Assembly (NCBI RefSeq): GCF_031081985.1
Contig: NZ_JARWSK010000010.1
Coordinates: 62,001 to 126,000 of the forward strand
Direction: 5' to 3'
Origin: Komagataeibacter xylinus
Lineage (GTDB): Bacteria > Pseudomonadota > Alphaproteobacteria > Acetobacterales > Acetobacteraceae
Length of the DNA stretch: 64,000 nt
Both the position numbers and the translations under genes were made by a program. The notes below the pieces were generated by a model. The model had not been told where the DNA came from and ran no database searches. It saw nothing but the letters and a program-made list of their open reading frames with translations. Of the stretch, positions 46,043 through 54,488 are shown one piece after another; the first letter of the stretch is position 1; each line of letters starts with the position of its first letter.

Positions 46043-46738
46043 CTAACAGGTCCGCGTTCTGGATGGCAGGTTATCAGCAAATTGCGTCAATGCCGACAGA
46101 CCATCACGCCACATGCCGATATTTGCAACATTGCCAATATGCCCGACTGTACCAGCATTGACCAATTCCGCTTTCCACTCAGTGGCCAGGACATGTGCCC
46201 TGGATAAAGATAACCACTCATCATTCTCACTCGCCATGATGACAGCAGGAAAAGGCAGGGGTTTTCTGGGCAGGGGTTGGAATGCCTTTATGCGCGTGAT
46301 GGCAGGGCCTTCATACTGCTCAATATCAGCGGGCGCGACCAGAAAAGCCCCCGCAACTTCAGGCAATCCTTCTTCAGCAGCCACGTGAGCCACCAGTATT
46401 GCCCCCAGACTGTGCGCAACAAGAATAACACGCCGATGAGCCTGCCGCAGTGTAGATAATAATCCCTGCTTCCATGTAGGATAAAATGGATGCATCCAGT
46501 CGTCCTGCTGAACCCGATATACGGATGCTCCATGCTGCTGCAACAATATTTCCCAGCGAGACTGCCAGTGCCGAGGATTTGATCCATCCAAACCCGGCAC
46601 GATGACGACATCATAACTGGCAAGTGCTGCCGCTGCTTTTTCACTCGGGTCGATGTCCTGAACGGATGTTCTCAAAAAATCGCATGTCGTCATGGGATCA
46701 GTTCTTGTGCCGTAGTGCGGCATATTGAAAGAAGACAT
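46043..46738 (-). CDS. RBBP9/YdeN-family alpha/beta hydrolase
   Basis: A 231-residue serine hydrolase of the RBBP9/YdeN family. The family opening DVVIVPGLDGSNPRHWQSRW, nucleophile in ILVAHSLGAILVAHVAAEEG, acid in VIMASENDEWLSL and His in TVGHIGNVANIGMW are all present. Start 46738 has CAGGAAAT upstream; an ATG at 46774 would add 12 residues with a poorer site. No partner genes adjoin. Substrate unknown; these are usually treated as esterases. Confidence 0.9.
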   Translation of the reverse strand: MSSFNMPHYGTRTDPMTTCDFLRTSVQDIDPSEKAAAALASYDVVIVPGLDGSNPRHWQSRWEILLQQHGASVYRVQQDDWMHPFYPTWKQGLLSTLRQAHRRVILVAHSLGAILVAHVAAEEGLPEVAGAFLVAPADIEQYEGPAITRIKAFQPLPRKPLPFPAVIMASENDEWLSLSRAHVLATEWKAELVNAGTVGHIGNVANIGMWRDGLSALTQFADNLPSRTRTC

Positions 46739-47271
46739 GGTATTTCCTGACGTATCAAGCGATGACGTTTTCATTTTTATATAACTATAGTATATAGTGA
46801 AATTGGACATCAATGATCGATGTCTGCAAAACCGACAGATGCTGACCTCCATCTACTCCCGGATGTAGCAAAGAGCAGATACTTGGCGTAGAAATTGGCA
46901 GGCATGGCGCATGAGAAAACTGTCGCCATAACAATCTGTTAGGATTCAATTTTATACGATAATGGAGATCACCTTTCATAAAAAACATAAAAATGATGCA
47001 TTAAAATTATACCACTGTAAAAAAATGATATATATGTTGACCTACAATGTGGGGCGTGTATGGTGCCCACGTTCTCCCCTTAACCCGCGTGCCAGAGTTT
47101 GGGACTAAGATCATATGATCCATGCCATCAGACGAATGTGCTGCATGAATCGATGTAGCACCACGACCGCCGCACAATACGTGACGGCAATCGGATAGAA
47201 TGGTCGGCAGAATGACTGTCGACCTCGAGAGACGCGTGAAAGCGTGTAGAGAGAGAGGGAACAGGATTTCC
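46739..47271. other. Intergenic region without recognisable genes
   Basis: About 530 bases. The part near 46740-46830 is A+T-rich and likely carries the hydrolase promoter. Short frames here (such as 46785-46988 minus) lack ribosome sites and similarity. No repeat or IS fragment was recognised. Confidence 0.4.
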
Positions 47272-47475
47272 ATGCTCGAATCTCAGATTGTAGAAATTGA
47301 TGGCACATTTCTCGGTGCCCTCATTTTGGAAGCTGACCGTAAAACCCGGCGCTTCTATGCCGCGCATGATAGCGTGCGCACCTTTCATAACCATACCGTC
47401 AGTGCAGCAGGTGATTTGATGAATCAAGTCGTCCGTCATTATCGCTGCGCACGTGCATCTACTACGATTGGTTAG
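47272..47475 (+). CDS. Small hypothetical protein
   Basis: A 67-residue frame starting MLESQIVEIDGTFLGALILE and continuing RFYAAHDSVRTFHNHTVSAA. GAACAGGA precedes the ATG; a longer frame begins at 47200. The composition looks protein-like and resembles small conserved acetic acid bacterial proteins of unknown role, by impression only. Its TAG stop (47473-47475) contains the TA target duplicated by the adjacent IS, which nevertheless leaves the stop codon unchanged. Confidence 0.5.
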   Translation: MLESQIVEIDGTFLGALILEADRKTRRFYAAHDSVRTFHNHTVSAAGDLMNQVVRHYRCARASTTIG

Positions 47476-48321
47476 GCTCAGGACCTATTAATTTATTGAA
47501 CTGAGTGGGGTATTGTGATTCACAGGCTTACCGATGGAGGTTAGGCTGTGAGTGACGTGTTTTTGCTGTCTGAGAGCCAGATAGAACGGATCAGACCGTT
47601 TTTTCCTCTGGCTCATGGGGTTCCGCGTGTGGATGACCGTCGTGTTCTGAGCGGGATTATTTACGTGATCCGCAACGGTCTTCAGTGGAAAGACGCCCCG
47701 AAAGCGTATGGTCCGCACAAGACTTTGTATAATCGCTTCATCCGGTGGAGCCGCCTAGGTGTCTTTGACAGAATTTTTGTCGCCCTGACAGAACAGGCTG
47801 GCCGTTCGAAGCGTATGATGATTGATGCGACACATCTGAAAGCACACCGGACAGCAGCCTCCTTGCTTAAAAAGAGGTTTTTCCCCGCCATATCGGACGC
47901 ACGAAAGGCGGCCTGAACTCAAAACTCCATGCCGTGTGCGACGGTCAGGGCCGACCGATCCGGCTTCATCTGACTGCGGGACAGGTCAGTGACTTCAAAG
48001 GGGCAGATATTCTGCTGGCGCACCTGCCGGAAGAAACAGAAGAGGTCATCGGGGATCGGGGTTATGACAGCAACCGGATCAGACGATATCCTGTCGAACG
48101 GGACATTACCGCCTGCATTCCACCGAGGAAGAACCGGAAATCAAAGCCATCTTACAACTGGCACCTGTATTAAAAGCGCCACCTTATCGAAAACATGTTC
48201 GCAAAGTTGAAAGACTGGCGACGTGTAGCGACCAGATACGACCGCTGCGTTCATACAGTCATGTCTGCAATCCACATCGCAGCAAGCTTCATCTTCTATC
48301 TCAAAGAATGAGCCCTGAGCC
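47475..48321 (+). mobile_element. IS5-family, IS427-like insertion sequence
   Basis: An 847-base element beginning GGCTCAGG and ending CCTGAGCC, flanked on both sides by TA (47473-47474 and 48322-48323), the two-base target duplication of the IS427 group. The outer inverted repeats match for about 9-10 bases and then imperfectly. It carries one transposase reading region on the plus strand split over two frames, with an additional stop. Confidence 0.88.
47548..48311 (+). pseudogene. IS427-like transposase, frameshifted with a stop
   Basis: The first frame (GTG at 47548, after ATGGAGG) reads LLSESQIERIRPFFPLAHGV, GLQWKDAPKAYGPHKTLYNR and MMIDATHLKAHRTAASLLKK. The second continues PRHIGRTKGGLNSKLHAVCD, EEVIGDRGYDSNRIRRYPVE and, after a TAA within YNWHLY*KRHLIENMF, KLKDWRRVATRYDRC to 48311. 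DDE residues (IDATH, GDRGYD, IEN) are kept. The frame change is at AGGTTTTTCCCC; IS427 relatives can use programmed shifting, so this may be natural, but the TAA is not. Confidence 0.85.
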
Positions 48322-48482
48322 TAGACGGGATTGTTGGCACGGATACCCCGCAGGCGCTCGATGTCGTGCTGGAGAGCGTATTCCGCTAACGCCTTCATCT
48401 GAGATGGAAAAACATCTTGCATTGTTCCGCCTGCCTGCTCAACAATGCTGGGGCAGACAGACCACCTTTCCCGCAGGAAGGA

Positions 48483-49325
48483 TCATAACCGCAGCATGCC
48501 TGCAATCAGGGTCGTTGTTACTCCGCCAACCCAGATTTTTCCATCTTTCAGATCAACATGCACGCGGCCGGCCCGGCCAAGGCAGGTGCCCTGGCTGGCA
48601 ATGTAATGCCCGGGCGCGAGCCCGCTGCCGATGAGCCACTGCGCCAGCCCGGCGTTCAGGCTTCCGGTCACGGGGTCTTCATTGACCCCACAGGCCATGG
48701 CGAAGGCACGCACCTCGAACTGTGCCTGTTGTCCATCGAGAATGGGATCCCAAGGGCCTGTTACGCCGATACACAGGTCAGACAGGGCCGCGTAATCGGG
48801 TTCAAGCGCCAGTACCTCCCTGCGTGAGCCCAGCATGACGGATAGCCATCCCGGCCCATTATCAGTCCATGCCGCAGTCCGGATGGAGGAGGCGGGAATC
48901 TTCAGCCCATTTGCAACCCGGTGCAGCAGGGCGGGCTCCACCGCCCCCGATCGCTGCAATGGGGGCGCTGCAAAGGCGAGGCAGTCATGATGCGCGCGCA
49001 CCGGCACAAGGCCCAGCCCACATTCCTGCACGATCGTATTCCCGCGTGGCTGGCCGCCCGCAGCCAGCCAGGCATGGCAACTGCCCAGGGTAGGGTGGCC
49101 AGCAAACGGCAGTTCGGTCCGGGGCGTAAAGATACGCACCCTGTAATCCGCATCCGGCGTGGTGGGCCGGAGCAGGAACGTGGTTTCGCTCAGGTTCGTC
49201 CAGTTGGCAAAGGCGGCCATCTGCTCGGTGGTCAGGCCGTCGGCCCCGATTACTACGGCGACCGGATTGCCCCTGGTCGGTTCGGCGGAGAATACATCGA
49301 TCTGTTGAAACTGGAATTCAGCCAT
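48483..49325 (-). CDS. PhzF-family isomerase
   Basis: A 280-residue PhzF-like protein with the duplicated diaminopimelate-epimerase fold. The family motifs are FQQIDVFSAEPTRGNPVAVV, the catalytic Glu in NLSETTFLL, ELPFAGHPTLGSCHAWL and NEDPVTGSLNAGLAQWLIGS. Most members are isomerases of unknown substrate; there are no phenazine genes here. It is followed upstream on the same strand by the acetyltransferase gene with a 23-base gap, so the three leftward genes may share transcription. Confidence 0.9.
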   Translation of the reverse strand: MAEFQFQQIDVFSAEPTRGNPVAVVIGADGLTTEQMAAFANWTNLSETTFLLRPTTPDADYRVRIFTPRTELPFAGHPTLGSCHAWLAAGGQPRGNTIVQECGLGLVPVRAHHDCLAFAAPPLQRSGAVEPALLHRVANGLKIPASSIRTAAWTDNGPGWLSVMLGSRREVLALEPDYAALSDLCIGVTGPWDPILDGQQAQFEVRAFAMACGVNEDPVTGSLNAGLAQWLIGSGLAPGHYIASQGTCLGRAGRVHVDLKDGKIWVGGVTTTLIAGMLRL

Positions 49326-49348
49326 GGGTGTCCGCTTGTCCGCCGAGG

Positions 49349-49891
49349 TTATGATCCAATATGCAGGGGCCGCGCCGGATTGCCAGCGACGGTGACGCCA
49401 GAAGGCACATCGCGGGTGACGACACTGCCCGCCCCGATAATGGCATGATCCCCGATCGTGATGCCAGGCAGGATGATGGCGCCACCACCGATCCAGACAT
49501 TGCTGCCGATGGTAATGGGGCGGCCAGATTCCAGCATTTTCTGGCGCAAATCCGGGTCACGCGGATGATCGGCTGCTAGGATCTGCACGCCGGGGCCGAT
49601 CTGCGTGCCATCCCCGACCCTGACCGGCACCACATCAAGCACGATGCAGTTGAAATTGAGGAACACGTTGCGCCCGAGGAAAATGTTGTAGCCATAATCA
49701 CAATGAAATGGCGGGCGGATGCAGGTATTCACCCCAACCGCACCCAGCCGTTCGGGCAGGGAGGCGTTGCCGCTATTGTACAGGGCAACCCATTGGGCAC
49801 ATTGCGCCAGTTCGTGCTGCAATTCGGGGTCGCTGGCCACATACAGCTCGCCTGCCAGCATTTTCTGTTTTTCGCTGCGGTGGGGCATCAT
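49349..49891 (-). CDS. Maltose O-acetyltransferase-like hexapeptide protein
   Basis: A 180-residue left-handed beta-helix acetyltransferase of the Maa/LacA/NodL group. The Maa N-terminal helix motif (EKQKMLAGELYVASDPEL), substrate part RPPFHCDYGYNIFLGRNVFL, catalytic His in AADHPRDPDLRQ and hexapeptide repeats IGSNVWIGGGAIILPGITIG with GAGSVVTRDVPSGVTVAGNP are clear. It acetylates a sugar hydroxyl using acetyl-CoA; the sugar is unknown. Its start overlaps the DUF1349 gene stop by four bases. Confidence 0.93.
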   Translation of the reverse strand: MMPHRSEKQKMLAGELYVASDPELQHELAQCAQWVALYNSGNASLPERLGAVGVNTCIRPPFHCDYGYNIFLGRNVFLNFNCIVLDVVPVRVGDGTQIGPGVQILAADHPRDPDLRQKMLESGRPITIGSNVWIGGGAIILPGITIGDHAIIGAGSVVTRDVPSGVTVAGNPARPLHIGS

Positions 49892-50592
49892 GTCAGGTCA
49901 TGCAGTGGCTTGTTAAGCGGTGGGGTCAGGTGCCAGTCAGAAAAACGCACCTTCAGCCCCTCGCGCTCCGGCGTGCAGCACATCGGCCCGACCAGATAGG
50001 ACTCAGCCACGGGGAAGGGGGCCAGACGCACGAGCGGCCAGGTCCTGCCATCACCCGAGACCTGAAGCCGCAGCACGCCATCGGCCACGCTTGCGCGCAT
50101 CCAGAAATCCTTCGGGTCGCCCTCATAAGGCGCCGTGGCCCAGTCCGATCGGCCATCGGTCAGCACGCTGCTGAGCATGGCGCGGCCATCCGAGAGTTCT
50201 ATGCCAGCCTTGACCCAACGCGTCTCGTCAATGCGCACCATGAGACCGGCCTGATCGTACAGCTTTTCATATTCGGCGCGGATGCGAAGCTGCGCGGTGA
50301 AGCGGGCAGGGGCATGCATGCCGTAGAAATGGCCGCTATCGCGCGTGAAGCCATAGAAAGTCTCGCGCCAGAAGTCGGAGCCCTTGTCAGTCGTCATCTC
50401 AAGCGCATCGGCCCTGATCGCGCTGTGGTGTGGTTTGTTGAGCCAGACCCCGCCACGCCACGGGCTGCGCGTGCTGGCATGTGCCCGACCGCCCAAGGCC
50501 ATGCCACTGACTGCCGCGCCTGCTGCGATGACCGTGCGTCGTGTCATGCCGGGGGAACCGTTCTTTTCGGTATTCTCGCTCACTGCTACCAT
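49888..50592 (-). CDS. DUF1349-family exported protein
   Basis: A 234-residue protein with a twin-Arg leader (MTRRTVIAAGAAVSGMALGG) and a concanavalin-like DUF1349 domain: DFWRETFYGFTRDSGHFYGM, YDQAGLMVRIDETRWVKAGI and DFWMRASVADGVLRLQVSGD. The fold often binds or acts on glycans. It is divergent from a TetR gene across a 68-base gap with a clear palindrome and overlaps the acetyltransferase gene, suggesting a small sugar-related unit. Confidence 0.87.
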   Translation of the reverse strand: MVAVSENTEKNGSPGMTRRTVIAAGAAVSGMALGGRAHASTRSPWRGGVWLNKPHHSAIRADALEMTTDKGSDFWRETFYGFTRDSGHFYGMHAPARFTAQLRIRAEYEKLYDQAGLMVRIDETRWVKAGIELSDGRAMLSSVLTDGRSDWATAPYEGDPKDFWMRASVADGVLRLQVSGDGRTWPLVRLAPFPVAESYLVGPMCCTPEREGLKVRFSDWHLTPPLNKPLHDLT

Positions 50593-50616
50593 CCCGCATC
50601 GTTGAGATATTCATCT

Positions 50617-50634
50617 TGTGTACGAATGTACACA
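50617..50634. promoter_or_regulatory. Palindromic operator between divergent genes
   Basis: TGTGTAC-GAAT-GTACACA is a perfect 7-base inverted repeat with a 4-base centre. It lies 26 bases before the TetR start (50661) and 25 before the DUF1349 start (50592), the position and form expected for a TetR-family operator controlling both. Confidence 0.75.
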
Positions 50635-50660
50635 TAGCGCAAGGCTAAACCTGTTCCTTC

Positions 50661-51224
50661 ATGTCAAGCAACCCTTCAGCCATCCGCCGCCCTGATCCCG
50701 ACCGCAAGCAGCGCATCATCAATGCTGCCGTGGACGTGATCGTGGAACACGGCGTGCAGGGCACGACGCACCGCCGCGTGGCCAAGGCGGCAGGCGTGCC
50801 GCTTGGCTCGATGACATACCATTTCAACGGCATGGACGACCTGCTTCAACTGGCTTTTACGCAGGTGGCTCAGGCCAGTTCCGCAGCCTTTGTCGGGCGG
50901 TTGGCCGAGGCCGGAAACCGGGAGGAAGCGATAGGAGCGCTTGTCGATATCATCGCCGGAAACATCTGGTCCACGCCACGCACGCTGCTGCTGAGTTATG
51001 AATTATACGCCTTTGCCGCCCGCAAGCCCGAACTCGCGGCCATCATGCGCGACTGGATGCAGGCCAGCCGGGAGGCGTTGGGGCGCTTCTTCGATCCGCT
51101 GACCTGCCGCGCACTCGATGCCCTGGTCGAGGGCATGGGCATTCATGGCTCGGTGGATCACGCAAAGCTGGACCGTGGGCAGATAGAGGATATCATCCGT
51201 CGCATCTGCGGTTCGCATGGCTAA
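50661..51224 (+). CDS. TetR/AcrR family regulator
   Basis: A 187-residue regulator. The DNA-binding part is RKQRIINAAVDVIVEHGVQG with RRVAKAAGVPLGSMTYHF, a form common in YxaF/BetI-like members; the ligand domain follows from about residue 70. The palindrome at 50617-50634 lies just upstream, so it probably represses itself and the DUF1349/acetyltransferase genes. Confidence 0.92.
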   Translation: MSSNPSAIRRPDPDRKQRIINAAVDVIVEHGVQGTTHRRVAKAAGVPLGSMTYHFNGMDDLLQLAFTQVAQASSAAFVGRLAEAGNREEAIGALVDIIAGNIWSTPRTLLLSYELYAFAARKPELAAIMRDWMQASREALGRFFDPLTCRALDALVEGMGIHGSVDHAKLDRGQIEDIIRRICGSHG

Positions 51225-51332
51225 AGAGTGCCCGGTAATGCAAGCGTATCTCACTTTGCATCCCTGCTGGTATCGCCGGATGCCACCTTTGCGAATTGCC
51301 GCTTCCACACATACGGTGAATGTATGCTGGCC

Positions 51333-51561
51333 CCGAGCCGCGGATATCCCCGTTCGGTCATCTGCGCCAAGGCCGGACGCGGCTTTGTCTTGCTGCCACG
51401 CCGGTGGGTAAGTCGACCGATCTGTTGCGTAGACAATACGATGCCGTAGGCTCGTCAAGGATTACGGGCATTATGCCTCAGCACGAGCGGGTTTCCATGC
51501 CATCGCGTTGGTATGTTTCATGTTCACAAACGCTGCCCGACAACGCCCCTCCTTGCATTGA
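51333..51561 (+). pseudogene. IS5-type transposase C-terminal remnant
   Basis: Across a frame change the DNA reads PRSVICAKAGRGFVLLPRRW, then CRRLVKDYGHYASARAGFHA and IALVCFMFTNAARQRPSLH to TGA at 51559-51561. This matches the end of IS5-type transposases ('RRW.VERT.AW..R.RRL.KDYE'). The catalytic core and element ends are lost. The surrounding DNA (51225-51714) has no other gene. Confidence 0.65.
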
Positions 51562-51714
51562 CGATATCCCCACTGGGCATGGAGATATCCGCGCCATCAG
51601 AACGTATCGTCCGTGTTTGGCGCTCATATCAGGAAATCTGCGTCATATCGCCTGCGGGCCAACCGTATGGCAGAACTTGCACCCTTGATGGGCGCTGCCA
51701 CGGAACTGCATCGC

Positions 51715-52152
51715 TCAGGTGTCGGCATTCGGCCTTGGGGCTGCGGCAATGGCGGCAGAAAGATCGATGCCAATCTTGCGCCCGGCTTCCAATATTTCTG
51801 AATCCGGCAGGGTGCCAACCTCGGCCATCGCCCATAATTGCGCTGCCCGTGTGCCAGAACGGCAATATCCAAGTACAGGCCCGGCCATAAGTTTGAGCGC
51901 CGCGCGCATGCGGGTCACGGCATTGGCATCTGGCAGATGCCCCTGCTGCACTGGAATAATTGTAAAATCAAGACCCAGGCAAAAAGCAGCCTGTTCAATC
52001 TCTTTGCTTGGTACATGATTTCCCTGTTCATCATCAGGGCGAGCGCAAAGGATGCTTTTGAACCCGTCAGAAGCTGCCTTGTTGATATCGGACACAGTCA
52101 GTTGCGGAGCAACATAGAACATAGGCGTAAGGGCGCGGGCCAAATCGTTCAC
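51715..52152 (-). CDS. TIGR01244/Blh-type phosphatase-fold protein
   Basis: A 145-residue protein like the beta-lactamase-hydrolase-like (Blh/DUF442) domain: TPMFYVAPQLTVSDINKAAS, GFKSILCARPDDEQ and GPVLGYCRSGTRAAQLWAMA, the last a CX5R phosphatase/sulfurtransferase loop. In other bacteria this domain occurs with persulfide dioxygenase in sulfide detoxification. Start is taken as GTG at 52152, preceded by AAGGA; an ATG at 52200 gives an unusual 16-residue leader. It is divergent from cydD, sharing an A+T-rich region with repeated motifs. The metallo-beta-lactamase partner is not present here. Confidence 0.75.
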   Translation of the reverse strand: MNDLARALTPMFYVAPQLTVSDINKAASDGFKSILCARPDDEQGNHVPSKEIEQAAFCLGLDFTIIPVQQGHLPDANAVTRMRAALKLMAGPVLGYCRSGTRAAQLWAMAEVGTLPDSEILEAGRKIGIDLSAAIAAAPRPNADT

Positions 52153-52705
52153 GGAACAGATCCTTATTTTGTATGAAGAAATAAATACGCAGGTATTCAT
52201 GCCATTTTTAATACATATGGCACGTAGCCTGAAGGTAGCCCCCCATGGCCAGGGCAGAGGTTCATGCTGAACCAGCCTCGACCCGCGTGGCTACTGCCTG
52301 CATGACGCTACCGGGCATCACCTCCTGAATGCATTTTAATTACATAAATATATTATGTATGTAAATATTATCCCCCGTATCGTCCGTCGTCAAGAATGTT
52401 GTTGCAGGCTGATATCGGCGATGCATCTTGAATTTTAGCGCCCTTGCTGCGCTGGGTATGTGCGCATTCGATCGATCGCGCAGTTCATTGCAAGTGCCCT
52501 CTTGCCCGGTCTGTTTTGTGCGCACTTATGAACCCATCGAACTGTTTTATAGAGTTTTTTTGGTCCATTATGAGTATTCGGCGCTGACTGATCCGCCAAG
52601 CGAATGGCGCTCGCGGGGTGATGTTGTCGCGCAACAGTCTCGCCTGCCGCCAGGATTTTCCAGCCCATCCGAGGTCTTTTTTAAAGAGGACCGCCTCGCT
52701 CCTTC
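52153..52705. other. blh-cydD intergenic region
   Basis: About 550 bases with no convincing gene; small frames (such as 52435-52668 minus) lack ribosome sites. It contains an A+T-rich patch at 52335-52372 with the dyad TACATAA-ATATA-TTATGTA (52341-52359) and one half of a long-range inverted repeat. The middle, 52400-52700, is ordinary G+C-rich DNA. Confidence 0.5.
52358..52369 (+). repeat. 12-base inverted repeat, left copy
   Basis: TATGTAAATATT here is the exact inverse of AATATTTACATA at 52715-52726, about 350 bases away. Both copies lie in A+T-rich patches near the starts of divergent genes (blh and cydD). A shared regulator is a reasonable reading. Confidence 0.6.
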
Positions 52706-52734
52706 TTGACATCAAATATTTACATACTTAATAT
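52706..52734 (+). promoter_or_regulatory. Predicted cydDC promoter
   Basis: TTGACA (52706-52711) and TAATAT (52729-52734) are separated by 17 bases, a near-ideal sigma-70 layout, about 70 bases before the cydD start. A perfect 9-base inverted repeat (TACATACTT at 52721-52729, AAGTATGTA at 52750-52758) straddles the -10 and the predicted start point, so a bound repressor there would block transcription. Confidence 0.65.
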
Positions 52735-52758
52735 AATCATATATACATAAAGTATGTA
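52715..52758. promoter_or_regulatory. Operator-like dyads over the cydDC promoter
   Basis: The stretch holds the 12-base copy AATATTTACATA (52715-52726), the 9-base inverted pair 52721-52729 with 52750-52758, and the local dyad TACATA-AAG-TATGTA (52744-52758). The motif TATGTAA recurs near blh. No regulator gene is adjacent, so the protein that binds is unknown. Confidence 0.5.
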
Positions 52759-52802
52759 ATTATCTGTCCGGATAGGGGCAGATAAATGGTGTGAAAGTGG
52801 TT

Positions 52803-54488
52803 ATGGACAATCCCGGTAACAGAACGCTCATGGGGTTTACGCGGCGCATCGGCCTTTGGCTTGGTGCGGCTGTCGTGCTGGGTGGGGCAGCGGCAGTCAT
52901 GCTGGTTCTCCAGTTGGCTGTTCTGGCGCGCATCGTGTCCGACCTTGCGTTCCATGGCCGCGTCGTTTCCGATGAGTCTGCCGGGCTGGCAATGCTGCTG
53001 GCCCTGCTGGCCGGGCGCGCGTTGCTGCAATGGGCTGCCGATATGGTGGCATATGAAGGCGCTCTGCGCCTGACCGCAGCCATGCGTCGCGAACTGCTGC
53101 GCCACCTGTTCCATGTCGGCCCTGTTGGCCTGGCCGGGCAGGCGACGGGCCATATGGTGACCGTGATGGGTGGTGGCATTGCAGCGCTGGAGCCCTATTT
53201 TGCGCAATACGTGCCGCGCGCCGCCATGATGGTGGTCCTGCCGCTGCTGGTGCTTGGCGTGGTCATGCACCTGGATGCATGGAGCTTTGTCATCCTTGCC
53301 TGCACGGGGCCGCTTATTCCCGTATTCATGGCGCTGGTGGGGTATCGTGCACAGGCGATCATGGACCGGCAGTGGACGCAGCTCCTGCTCCTGGGCTCAG
53401 CCTTTCTCGATGCATTGCAGGGGCTGACCACGCTGCGGCTGTTCGGTCGGGCGCGTGATGCGGTGACCGCTGTTGTGGGCATGGCCGATGAGTATCGCAC
53501 CACCACCATGTCAGTCATGAAGGTAGCCTTCCTGACATCCGCCGTACTGGAATTTTTTGCCAGCCTGTCCATCGCGCTGGTGGCCGTCGTGTTTGGCGCG
53601 CGCCTGCTGGACGGCAAGGCCGATTTCCAGTCGGCTTTTCTGGTCTTGCTGCTTGCGCCAGAATATTTCATGCCGCTGCGTGCCTTCTCGGCCAGCTATC
53701 ATGCCCGCCAGAATGCGACGGCGGCCATGGCGGGCATCAGTCAGCTTTTCTCCCTGCCCGAAACGGCCACCCTGCCCGATGCATGGGGCAGCACTGCCGG
53801 TGCGCCGCTGGTCTCCATAAGGTGTGAAGATGTTACGGCTGGCTATCAGGCCGATGAGCCGGTGCTGTCGCACGCAGGCTGCACGTTCACACGCAATGTG
53901 CTGACGGTTGTAACGGGTGAAAGCGGCGTGGGCAAAACCACCCTGATCCGGCTGCTTCTGGGGCTGATTCACCCCACGCAGGGGCGTGTCACGGCCATGG
54001 ATGAATGTGGCGTGTCGCATGGCCACTGGCAGGACAGGATTGGCTGGGTGCCCCAGCAGCCACGGCTGGTCCATGGCACCGTTGCCGAAAACCTGCGCCT
54101 GGCCAACCCGATGGCGGATATCGACACCCTGCGCGCCGCAGCGGCCGAGGCCGATGCCCTGTCCTTTATCGAGGCCCTGCCGCAGGGGTTCGATACAATG
54201 GTGGGTGAACGCGGTGCGGGCCTGTCGGGCGGGCAGGTGCAGCGCCTGGCATTGGCGCGTGTGCTGCTGCGCAACCCGCAGGTGCTGATTCTGGATGAAC
54301 CCACCGCCAACCTCGACCCGCGGAGTGAACAGCGTGTGGCCGCGGCCATTGCACGCGCGGCAGTGGGGCGGATCGGTATTGTGGTGGCCCATCGGCCAGC
54401 CATGATCGCACAGGCCGCGCAGGTTGCAAGCCTGCGGGATGGGCAGGTTTTTTCCAGCCCGCACGCCCCCGTGGAGCGCGCGGCATGA
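52803..54488 (+). CDS. cydD: Thiol reductant ABC exporter subunit CydD
   Basis: A 561-residue ABC exporter half (six-helix membrane domain to about residue 320, then ATPase). Walker A TGESGVGKTTLIRLLLG, signature GLSGGQVQRLALARVLL and Walker B VLILDEPTANLDPRSE are intact. With CydC it exports cysteine and glutathione to the periplasm, needed for assembly of cytochrome bd. The ATG at 52803 or GTG at 52791 may be used. It overlaps cydC by four bases and leads an operon ending in cydABX. E. coli CydD is 588 residues. Confidence 0.93.
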   Translation: MDNPGNRTLMGFTRRIGLWLGAAVVLGGAAAVMLVLQLAVLARIVSDLAFHGRVVSDESAGLAMLLALLAGRALLQWAADMVAYEGALRLTAAMRRELLRHLFHVGPVGLAGQATGHMVTVMGGGIAALEPYFAQYVPRAAMMVVLPLLVLGVVMHLDAWSFVILACTGPLIPVFMALVGYRAQAIMDRQWTQLLLLGSAFLDALQGLTTLRLFGRARDAVTAVVGMADEYRTTTMSVMKVAFLTSAVLEFFASLSIALVAVVFGARLLDGKADFQSAFLVLLLAPEYFMPLRAFSASYHARQNATAAMAGISQLFSLPETATLPDAWGSTAGAPLVSIRCEDVTAGYQADEPVLSHAGCTFTRNVLTVVTGESGVGKTTLIRLLLGLIHPTQGRVTAMDECGVSHGHWQDRIGWVPQQPRLVHGTVAENLRLANPMADIDTLRAAAAEADALSFIEALPQGFDTMVGERGAGLSGGQVQRLALARVLLRNPQVLILDEPTANLDPRSEQRVAAAIARAAVGRIGIVVAHRPAMIAQAAQVASLRDGQVFSSPHAPVERAA

